A stretch of DNA of 7,356 nt, from the NCBI GenBank assembly GCA_025350445.1, contig JANXXV010000032.1, positions 1-7,356 on the forward strand, given 5' to 3'. This DNA comes from Bryobacteraceae bacterium (lineage in GTDB: Bacteria > Acidobacteriota > Terriglobia > Bryobacterales > Bryobacteraceae). The position numbers and the translations under genes are program-made. Below the pieces are notes generated by a model, which saw only the letters and a list, made by a program, of their open reading frames with translations, was not told the DNA's origin and ran no database searches. Of the stretch, positions 1-5,379 are shown piece after piece; positions within the stretch are counted from its first letter, which is position 1, and the number at the start of each line of letters is the position of its first letter.

Positions 1-42
1 TGCGTACTCGATGAGACCCTGAGCGCGCGTTTCTTTCCACAT
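1..42 (-). CDS. Probable Flp-type pilin, N-terminal fragment (runs off the left edge)
   Basis: Reading leftward from an ATG at 42-40, fourteen codons give MWKETRAQGLIEYA and continue past the window edge. QGLIEYA closely matches the junction of Flp/Fap (type IVb, Tad system) prepilins. There the prepilin peptidase cuts just before a hydrophobic helix carrying Glu at +5 and Tyr at +6; here a cut between Ala7 and Gln8 would put Glu12 at +5 and Tyr13 at +6. The -1 residue would be Ala, not the usual Gly. No Shine-Dalgarno is visible before this ATG. The frame continues upstream through a TAA (54-52) to another ATG at 78-76, and the joined reading MKKITILI-stop-NLR-MWKETRAQGLIEYA has a typical Flp leader length. 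The gene could therefore be nonsense-mutated, or could start at 42 behind an 8-codon mini-ORF. Only 14 residues are visible, so the family call rests on one motif. Confidence 0.42.
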   Translation of the reverse strand, partial: MWKETRAQGLIEYA

Positions 43-92
43 TCTGAGGTTTTAGATGAGGATGGTAATCTTTTTCATTCACTTTCGTCTTT

Positions 93-105
93 GACACTGA
101 GTGTC
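93..105. repeat. 13-bp palindrome upstream of the pilin-like frame
   Basis: GACACT-G-AGTGTC is a perfect inverted repeat with 6-bp arms and one central base. It lies 14 bp upstream of the ATG at 78 on the reverse strand. Position and symmetry would suit an operator for a dimeric regulator, but there is one copy only and no recognised regulator motif. Confidence 0.3.
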
Positions 106-141
106 GTCTGGACTAAGTTCACTTGAAAACGAATTCCCATC

Positions 142-161
142 AATAGCTCGCAGTAGCTATT
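142..161. repeat. Inverted repeat (7-bp arms, 6-nt loop)
   Basis: AATAGCT (142-148) and AGCTATT (155-161) are exact inverted copies around a CGCAGT loop. The stem is AT-rich. There is no uninterrupted T-tract directly after it on either strand; TTTTT appears on the forward strand only at 171-175. It may be a weak transcript end for the tRNA or a chance hairpin. The rest of 79-283 shows no gene, apart from a GGCGC-GGGT-GCGCC mini-hairpin at 209-222. Confidence 0.3.
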
Positions 162-283
162 TGTCAGCGATTTTTACCATAGTACGCTTAAGGCAATTCG
201 ACGCCCTTGGCGCGGGTGCGCCTGTGAGAAGCGCAGAAGTTTGAATGAAGCAGAAGCGGCTGGTTTGATGGGAAATCGGAGTT

Positions 284-360
284 TGGTGCGCCCGGAGGGA
301 CTCGAACCCCCGGCCTACTGGTTCGAAGCCAGTCGCTCTATCCGGCTGAGCTACGAGCGC
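284..360 (-). tRNA. trnR: tRNA-Arg (anticodon UCG)
   Basis: The reverse strand folds into a complete 77-nt tRNA including the encoded CCA (284-286). The acceptor stem pairs GCGCTCG with CGGGCGC, with one T-G wobble. The D arm is GCTC/GAGC. The anticodon stem ACTGG/CCAGT closes the loop CTTCGAA, which gives anticodon TCG and reads Arg codon CGA. The T arm is GGGGG TTCGAGT CCCTC, with one G-T pair, and the discriminator base is A. All conserved positions look normal, so the gene should be functional. A TATAAT box lies 8 nt upstream of the mature 5' end, suggesting transcription begins almost at the first tRNA base. Confidence 0.97.
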
Positions 361-368
361 ACACTGCT

Positions 369-374
369 ATTATA
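369..374 (-). promoter_or_regulatory. -10 box of the tRNA-Arg promoter, overlapping forward -10 boxes
   Basis: The reverse strand reads a consensus TATAAT here. With normal spacing the start falls near 361-363, leaving a 5' leader of 0-3 nt on the tRNA. No good -35 is seen; at 17-bp spacing the hexamer is ACATGA, inside the first codons of the CYTH gene. On the forward strand the same AT-rich patch reads TATTAT (368-373) and TATATT (371-376), which could start the CYTH mRNA near 380-383. One patch may thus serve both directions. Confidence 0.55.
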
Positions 375-393
375 TTAACCGATTCTCCACCTC

Positions 394-963
394 ATGTCGC
401 TCACAGACTCAAATCAAGAAATCGAAATCAAACTTCGTGTTGCCGGCGTCGAATCCGCCCGCTCTCTGATTCTCGGCGCGGGCTATCGCGTTTCTGTGCC
501 GAGGACTTTTGAGGTGAACTCTATTTTTGACACGTCGGGCGCTACACTCCGCCAAAGCGGAATGTTACTCCGTCTTCGGAAGGCTGGCGAAAAGTTCACG
601 ATGACTGTAAAAGGCCAGGCCTCGCCGGGCATACACAAGTCCCGCCCGGAGTACGAGGTTGTGGTCTCAAACTACGAGGCCGCCCGGAGCATTCTAGTTC
701 AGCTCGGCTACCAGGTTGTTTTTCGGTACGAAAAATTCCGAACCGAGTTTGCTAGTACGAAGGAATCTGGTACCATTACTTTAGATGAGACGCCGATCGG
801 CATCTTCCTCGAACTAGAGGGTCCACCAGCGTGGATCGATTTCACAGCGTCGGCGCTCGGATTTTTGCAGTCTCAGTATGTTATTGAAAGCTATGGGAAT
901 TTGTACATGATATACTGTATTAAAAGCGGTGTGATTCCCGGCGACATGATTTTCGAAAAGTAA
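394..963 (+). CDS. CYTH-domain protein (class IV adenylyl cyclase / inorganic or thiamine triphosphatase-like)
   Basis: A 189-residue single-domain CYTH protein. The family folds into a tunnel that binds triphosphate substrates with metal. Members either make cAMP from ATP (CyaB type) or hydrolyse thiamine triphosphate or tripolyphosphate, and sequence alone does not decide which. The signature ExExK is E9-I-E11-I-K13. Other tunnel-lining residues are also present: R60 and R62 in LLRLR, K73, E86/E88 (EYE), R111/K114/R116 (RYEKFR), D131-E132 and E140/E142 (FLELEG). A SYGNLY motif sits near residue 166, typical of the family C-terminus. Nothing essential seems lost. The start at 394 is set by the ExExK motif following at once, yet the preceding bases CTCCACCTC hold no Shine-Dalgarno. 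The likely mRNA leader is only about 11-14 nt, so translation may be leaderless-like. The gene diverges from tRNA-Arg with 33 bp between. No CHAD domain or other partner is adjacent. The last 30 codons look AT-richer than the rest. Confidence 0.9.
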   Translation: MSLTDSNQEIEIKLRVAGVESARSLILGAGYRVSVPRTFEVNSIFDTSGATLRQSGMLLRLRKAGEKFTMTVKGQASPGIHKSRPEYEVVVSNYEAARSILVQLGYQVVFRYEKFRTEFASTKESGTITLDETPIGIFLELEGPPAWIDFTASALGFLQSQYVIESYGNLYMIYCIKSGVIPGDMIFEK

Positions 964-1042
964 GGCGAAAGCACTATTTAGCGGCAACTGTAAGTTTGGA
1001 TACTAATGCGAATGAGGTGAGTGCTCTACCTAACGATTTCCC

Positions 1043-1074
1043 TTGAATAAGGCGTGGACTGCAAGTACCATAAT
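1043..1074 (+). promoter_or_regulatory. Candidate promoter for the small membrane protein gene
   Basis: TTGAAT (1043-1048) is followed after 17 bp by TACCAT (1066-1071), and a better -10, CATAAT, sits at 1069-1074 with 20-bp spacing. A start near 1078-1081 would fall after the GTG at 1054 and before the TTG at 1099, favouring the shorter protein. The matches are modest and this is a visual call. Confidence 0.25.
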
Positions 1075-1098
1075 TGTACACGTGACACGGACGACCAT

Positions 1099-1548
1099 TT
1101 GCTAGTGAGTTTTCTCATCATCGGGGTATCGCTAACGCTCTTCCTTTACTGGTTCAGGTACACTTGCGTTTTGATTCTAAGCGCGAAAACCTCCCGCGAC
1201 TATGCCACTCAAATCGCTTCAGCGAATCATTTGACGTTCCGCGAGACCCGCGACACGTTACTGGATGAGTCTCACGCGGCTCCGCTCGAGAAGATCCGCC
1301 AATTGCTTGATCGGGATTACCGGCTCCTCACCTATTTGTTACGGCATGTTTCGAGCGATAATGCGGCCGGCCGTTCGCTTGAGAATCGCATTCTGATGAT
1401 CGATTTCCGCTTACTGAGTGTCTGGTACGGACTGACGCGCCGTTTTTCGAGTCAGCACGCACGGGGCGCATTGCTGGAAATGGCTTCCATTGTCGGCCAT
1501 CTGGCCAACACGATGGGTGAGCGAATCGCGGTTGGCAGTTCGTCCTAA
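1099..1548 (+). CDS. Small membrane-anchored protein of unknown function
   Basis: Read from TTG at 1099 this is about 149 residues. It begins MLVSFLIIGVSLTLFLYWFRYTCVLIL, split here as MLVSFLIIGV then SLTLFLYWFRYTCVLIL, which makes an N-terminal membrane helix. A mostly helical, charged cytoplasmic region follows, with LEKIRQLLDRDYRLLTYLLRH and a second helical stretch around DFRLLSVWYGLTRRF. I associate this small FLYWFRYTC-type protein with Acidobacteriota genomes but know no function for it. The frame is open from a GTG at 1054, which would add 15 polar residues (MDCKYHNCTRDTDDH) before the helix. Those residues look unlike a signal sequence, and a candidate promoter lies inside them. GTG at 1105 is a third possible start. 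None has a well-placed Shine-Dalgarno. The gene ends 32 bp before the MoxR gene, in the same direction. Confidence 0.7.
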   Translation: MLVSFLIIGVSLTLFLYWFRYTCVLILSAKTSRDYATQIASANHLTFRETRDTLLDESHAAPLEKIRQLLDRDYRLLTYLLRHVSSDNAAGRSLENRILMIDFRLLSVWYGLTRRFSSQHARGALLEMASIVGHLANTMGERIAVGSSS

Positions 1549-1568
1549 GAAATTTTCCGCCAGTGCTT

Positions 1569-1574
1569 TAGAAT
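1569..1574 (+). promoter_or_regulatory. Candidate -10 box giving a leaderless MoxR mRNA
   Basis: TAGAAT lies six bases (AGATTT) before the GTG at 1581, so a standard start would fall on or next to the G of the start codon. The TAG of this box is also an in-frame stop, so the MoxR protein cannot begin further upstream. There is no Shine-Dalgarno before the GTG. No convincing -35 is seen at 16-18 bp; TTGGCA at 1532-1537 is too far away. Confidence 0.4.
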
Positions 1575-1580
1575 AGATTT

Positions 1581-2570
1581 GTGCCCACAGACACAGATCT
1601 TCAGCTCGCCGTTTCCCGCCTCGATCAGGTTCGGAATGAAGTAGGAAAAATCATCGTAGGTCAGCGCGAAGTAGTGGACGGCGTGCTTATCTGTCTGGTG
1701 GCTGGGGGGCACGTCCTGCTCGAAGGCGTCCCGGGACTGGGAAAAACGACGCTGCTGCGGACCTTGGGCCGCGTGCTGCATCTCCGTTACTCCCGGATTC
1801 AGTTCACGCCCGATCTGATGCCCGCCGACATTGTAGGCAGCATGATGATCGAGACTGACGACCGCGGCAGCAAGAGTCTCCGTTTTCAGCCCGGCCCGAT
1901 CTTCTCGAACCTGGTGCTGGCCGACGAAATCAACCGCGCTACTCCGAAGACGCAATCGGCGCTGCTCGAAGCCATGCAGGAACGCACCGTCACCAGCGGC
2001 ACTACCACTCACGAACTGGAAGCGCCCTTTCTGGTGATGGCCACCCAGAACCCTATCGAAATGGAAGGCACATATCCGCTGCCTGAAGCGCAACTCGACC
2101 GCTTCCTGATGAAGATCCTGGTGACCTACCCGTCGCGTTCCGACCTGAGCCACATTGTGGAACGGACAATTCAAAAAGAAGAGACGCCGCTTTCGCAAGT
2201 TTTGGACCGTGAGGGCATCCTGCAACTTCGTTCCGTGTGCCGGCAGATTCTGGTGGCGCCGCACGTCCAGGAATATGCGGTGGATCTGGTGATGGCCACG
2301 CAACCGGGGACCGATGGAGCGCACGATTTAGCGAATCGGTACATCCGCTACGGCAGTTCCCCTCGCGGCGCGCAGGCGTTGGTAGAATGCGGCCGCGTTC
2401 ACGCGCTGATGAATCGCCGCTTCAATCTGAGCACCGACGATCTACGTTCGGTTGCCAGCGCGGTTCTTCGCCACCGCATCATCTTAAATTTCGACGCTCA
2501 TGCCGACGGGCAGACACCGGAGACTCTGTTGGAAAAGATTGTGCAAAGCGTGACCGCCGCCGCGGTGTAA
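1581..2570 (+). CDS. MoxR family AAA+ ATPase
   Basis: A full-length (329 aa) cytosolic MoxR ATPase. These form hexameric rings that use ATP to remodel or mature partner proteins, usually with vWA-domain adaptors encoded next door. Walker A is GVPGLGKT (49-56, K55), Walker B is LVLADE (111-116, D115/E116) followed by INR, and sensor 1 is in ATQNP (N157). The MoxR-typical stretch EMEGTYPLPEAQLDRF spans 160-175. The lid carries sensor 2 in SPRGAQ (R262). All ATPase residues are intact. The start is a GTG with no Shine-Dalgarno; an in-frame TAG ten bases upstream (1569-1571) and the absence of an earlier start codon fix it here. The DUF58 gene follows after 19 bp, so the two are almost surely co-transcribed. 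The sub-family within MoxR cannot be settled by eye. Confidence 0.95.
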   Translation: MPTDTDLQLAVSRLDQVRNEVGKIIVGQREVVDGVLICLVAGGHVLLEGVPGLGKTTLLRTLGRVLHLRYSRIQFTPDLMPADIVGSMMIETDDRGSKSLRFQPGPIFSNLVLADEINRATPKTQSALLEAMQERTVTSGTTTHELEAPFLVMATQNPIEMEGTYPLPEAQLDRFLMKILVTYPSRSDLSHIVERTIQKEETPLSQVLDREGILQLRSVCRQILVAPHVQEYAVDLVMATQPGTDGAHDLANRYIRYGSSPRGAQALVECGRVHALMNRRFNLSTDDLRSVASAVLRHRIILNFDAHADGQTPETLLEKIVQSVTAAAV

Positions 2571-2589
2571 ACTTTCCACAGGAGTCTAA

Positions 2590-3474
2590 ATGGCGCGCGA
2601 GCCGTTGATCGATCAGAAGTTCCTTGAAAAACTTGAACGGCTGACCATCTATTGGCAGAAGTCGTTTCCCGGGCTGGTGGGCGGACACAATGCCTCGCGC
2701 TTTGCGGGCCCGGGCCAGGAGTTTCTAGATCATCGCCATTTTCATCAGGGCGACGATTTGCGCGCGGTCAACTGGCGCGCGTATATGCGCCTGGACAAGC
2801 TGTTTCTGAAGATGTTTCAAGTGGAGCCGCGCATCCCGGTGCGGCTGCTGCTGGACACCAGTAAATCGATGTCGATCGGCGCGGTGACGAAGTTTGAGTA
2901 TGCGCGAAAGCTGGCGGCAGCGCTGTGCTATGTGGGTCTGGTGCGGCTGGATACCATCTGCATTCAACCGTTCCGTGAAACGCTGGGAGATTCGTTTCAA
3001 TGCAGTGGCGGCCGCCACCGTTTTGTTCCCGCGGTGAACTTCCTCACGAACCTGGAAGCGACCGGCCACACCAGCTACCTGCAAGTGGCCCGAGAGTTTG
3101 TCTCCAGCTATCCGCAGCGGGGCTTGGTCGTCGTCATCTCAGATTTTCTTGACAATGAAGACGCCGAAAAGCCTCTGCAATATTTGGCGGAATTCGGCCA
3201 TGAGCTGCTCTTGATCCACCTTTGGGCTCCTGAGGATCGGGAACCGCCGTGGGACGGGGAACTCGAGCTCATCGACGCGGAGACCGGCAGCCATATGGAA
3301 ATGGATCTGGATTCCGGAGCGCGCACCCGCTACACCACGGCGTTCGATGAGTACGCGCGCCGCCTGCAGATCATGGCGCAACGAAATGGAGGCCGCTACG
3401 TGGGTTTCCCCACGGCAATGCCGCTGGAAGATGCGATTTTCGGCCCCATCATCCGCGCCGGGGGTGTCCAGTAG
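2590..3474 (+). CDS. DUF58-family protein with vWA-like fold and intact MIDAS motif
   Basis: A 294-residue soluble protein with no membrane segment or signal peptide. The DUF58 core is clear: GPGQEFLDHRHFHQGDDLRAVNW (residues about 40-62) contains the family pattern GxEF-R-GDD-R-W. A vWA-like domain follows. Its metal-binding MIDAS residues are present: D89-T-S91-K-S93, T161 and D185 (VVVISDF). Proteins of this family accompany MoxR ATPases nearly everywhere and are thought to be adaptors or substrates for them, and the intact MIDAS supports Mg-dependent partner binding. Translation starts at ATG 2590 behind AGGAG (2580-2584) with 5-nt spacing. Its TAG stop forms part of the ribosome binding site of the next gene, pointing to tight coupling. 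Confidence 0.93.
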   Translation: MAREPLIDQKFLEKLERLTIYWQKSFPGLVGGHNASRFAGPGQEFLDHRHFHQGDDLRAVNWRAYMRLDKLFLKMFQVEPRIPVRLLLDTSKSMSIGAVTKFEYARKLAAALCYVGLVRLDTICIQPFRETLGDSFQCSGGRHRFVPAVNFLTNLEATGHTSYLQVAREFVSSYPQRGLVVVISDFLDNEDAEKPLQYLAEFGHELLLIHLWAPEDREPPWDGELELIDAETGSHMEMDLDSGARTRYTTAFDEYARRLQIMAQRNGGRYVGFPTAMPLEDAIFGPIIRAGGVQ

Positions 3475-3477
3475 GAG
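3473..3477 (+). promoter_or_regulatory. Shine-Dalgarno of the BatA-like gene, overlapping the DUF58 stop codon
   Basis: The DUF58 stop TAG (3472-3474) is continued as AGGAG (3473-3477), three bases before the ATG at 3481. The terminating ribosome would sit on the next gene's binding site. The spacing is short, so initiation may depend on coupling. Confidence 0.55.
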
Positions 3478-3480
3478 CCC

Positions 3481-5379
3481 ATGTTCTTTCTCAATCTGAG
3501 CATGATGGAGTTCATGGCGTTGTTTGGCGCCGCCTCCGCGCTGGTTGTCACTCTCTATCTGTTGAATCGTTCGCGCCGGAAGCAGACCGTCGCCACGCTG
3601 CGCTTTTGGGTCAGTACCGAACAACCCACCGTACAGAAGCACCGCCGGAAGATCCAACAACCGCTGTCGCTGATTCTGCAGTTGATCGGCATTGCTCTGC
3701 TGCTGTTGGCCATTGCGCAACTGCGATTGGGCAGCCGGGAGAAGAGCGGACGCGATCATGTTCTGATTCTGGATACTTCGTCGTGGATGGCGGCCCGCAC
3801 CCGCACCGGTACATTGCTCGATCAGGGGAAGGCTGCGGCGCGGTCTTACCTGCGCGCATTGCCCTCGTCGGACCGCGTGATGCTGGTGCGTGCCGACGGG
3901 CTTGCTACACCGGCAACCGGACTGGAATCGAACCGCCAGGTTCTGGAAGCGGCAATTCGCGAATCGCGGCCCGGAGCCTCCGCACTCAACCTGGAACAGG
4001 CACTGGCCTTCGCTGCCCAGGTGGAAAAGCTGCATGCCTCGCGCGCCGGCGATATCGTCTACGCCGGCACCGGTCGCGTACTGGAATCGGACGGAGCGCT
4101 GCAATCGACGGCTGTCGACAATTTTAGAATTCTGCCCATCAAAGATGTTGTGGAAAATTGCGGCTTGCGAAAAATCGGCCTGCGCCGTTCTATCGCCGAT
4201 CCCGGTCTGTGGGAAGTCTTCCTGTCTGTTCGAAACTACGGGACGGTTGCGCGCAGCGTGCCGATTGGCCTGCAATTCGGTGGGGCCATCGTTGGCAGCC
4301 GGCGCCTGCAACTGCCGCCCGGAAAGGACGAAGAGGCTACGTTCAATTTTCGGACCCGCGCCGCTGGTTGGCTGGAAGTACGGCTCTTGATCGACGACGC
4401 GCTCTCCGAGGACAATCGCGCCATCCTTGAACTGCCGTCGCAAAAGCCGTTAAAAGTGGATGTCTATACGGAGGAACCGGAGTTGCTGCGCCCGGTGCTG
4501 GCGGCCAACGCTCTGGTGGAGGCGAGCTATTTGTCTCCATTGAAATTCAAGACAGACGGCGACGCCCGCATCACCATACTGGACCGTTTCCACCCGCCGC
4601 AGCTCCCCAAAGGAGGAGTGATTTGGATTGCTCCCCCCGCACAAGGTTCGCCCGTCCCCATTCGCACGACGGTGACGAACGTACCGGTGGCACGGTGGCG
4701 ATCCGACCATGAACTGGGAGCCGGGCTGCGCACCAGGCAATGGAAGCTGGAATCGTCGGAAGTGTTCGCGCCCGCGGCCGGCGATATCCCGGTTGCCGAA
4801 GTAGACGCGGGCCCCGTGATTCTGGCGCGTCCTTTTCCTTCCCGCCTGGTGGTATTGGGCTTTCATCCGGGAAAATCCGCCATGCGTTTCGATCTCACCA
4901 CGCCGTTGCTGTTCGCCAACATTTTGCGTTGGATGGACCCGGAAGCATTTCGCCGCTGGGAAGTTTATGGCGGCACGGCCGGCACTGTCACCGTGCCGCT
5001 GGAATCCGGTACGGGACCGGAAAGCGTGAAAGTGATTTCATCCAACCAGCAAAATCTCCCATTCACCATCCAGGGCCAGAGCCTCCGCTTCTTCTCCGGC
5101 ACACCGGGCACGGTGCGCGTCATCACCGCGGATCGCGAGCAGGTCTATTCACTCACCCTGCCGGAAGTCGGTGAGGCGGTCTGGCAGCCGCCCGCATCGG
5201 CCAAGCGCGGCGTGCCTGCCAGGGTGATGGAAGCCTCGGCCCGCGACCTGTGGCCATTCCTCGCGCTGCTCGGAGGTCTCGGTTTGCTTATCGAGTGGCT
5301 GCTGTTCGGACGCACTCGTTTGCATGTGGCTAGCGCGGAACGGCCCGCTACCGGGAACCCGCTGCGGAGGGCTTCATGA
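3481..5379 (+). CDS. BatA-like membrane protein with degenerate vWA domain
   Basis: A 632-residue protein opening with the BatA/aerotolerance N-terminal domain: membrane helix at about 10-28, basic linker NRSRRKQTVATLRFW, second helix at about 62-80. A vWA-like domain follows (about 92-225), then an Ig-like beta domain (about 225-315), a GATase-like or alpha/beta region, and a last helix at about 590-609 with a short basic tail. The vWA domain should lie on the outer side between helices two and three. Its MIDAS is broken: DxSxS reads D98-T-S100-S-W102, the conserved Thr region reads GASALNLEQ, and the usual final SDG strand reads VYAGTG. It probably does not bind metal and may act as a scaffold paired with the next protein's intact vWA domains. 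It follows the DUF58 gene after 6 bp and overlaps the next gene by 4 bp. The family role in envelope or stress functions is poorly defined. Confidence 0.85.
   Translation: MFFLNLSMMEFMALFGAASALVVTLYLLNRSRRKQTVATLRFWVSTEQPTVQKHRRKIQQPLSLILQLIGIALLLLAIAQLRLGSREKSGRDHVLILDTSSWMAARTRTGTLLDQGKAAARSYLRALPSSDRVMLVRADGLATPATGLESNRQVLEAAIRESRPGASALNLEQALAFAAQVEKLHASRAGDIVYAGTGRVLESDGALQSTAVDNFRILPIKDVVENCGLRKIGLRRSIADPGLWEVFLSVRNYGTVARSVPIGLQFGGAIVGSRRLQLPPGKDEEATFNFRTRAAGWLEVRLLIDDALSEDNRAILELPSQKPLKVDVYTEEPELLRPVLAANALVEASYLSPLKFKTDGDARITILDRFHPPQLPKGGVIWIAPPAQGSPVPIRTTVTNVPVARWRSDHELGAGLRTRQWKLESSEVFAPAAGDIPVAEVDAGPVILARPFPSRLVVLGFHPGKSAMRFDLTTPLLFANILRWMDPEAFRRWEVYGGTAGTVTVPLESGTGPESVKVISSNQQNLPFTIQGQSLRFFSGTPGTVRVITADREQVYSLTLPEVGEAVWQPPASAKRGVPARVMEASARDLWPFLALLGGLGLLIEWLLFGRTRLHVASAERPATGNPLRRAS
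5366..5370 (+). promoter_or_regulatory. Shine-Dalgarno of the tandem-vWA gene
   Basis: GGAGG lies inside the end of the BatA-like gene, five bases before the ATG at 5376. With the ATGA stop/start overlap it fixes this start. Confidence 0.7.

Noticed and set aside
1..126. Forward-strand frame open from the window edge to a TGA at 124-126 (41 codons), possibly the end of a gene
   Set aside because: An open run of this length is expected by chance, its sequence has no recognised motif, and it lies opposite the better supported pilin-like frame in codon register.
209..222. GGCGC-GGGT-GCGCC hairpin as a terminator for the tRNA
   Set aside because: The stem is only 5 bp and no T-tract follows on either strand.
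284..360. tRNA-Arg as an integration site for a mobile element
   Set aside because: No integrase gene and no repeated copy of the tRNA 3' end occur in the window.
1010..1033. AGGTGAG / CTCTACCT inverted repeat as a terminator after the CYTH gene
   Set aside because: It needs a 2-nt loop or a bulge and has no T-tract, so it is not a convincing structure.
1545..2324. Long reverse-strand open frame opposite the MoxR gene
   Set aside because: It mirrors a well-recognised AAA+ gene, has His/Arg/Gln-rich content typical of antisense readings, and shows no domain.
3139..4443. 434-codon reverse-strand open frame opposite the DUF58 and BatA-like genes
   Set aside because: Antisense shadow caused by codon bias; it crosses two real genes, with low-complexity Gln/Arg content and no start signal.
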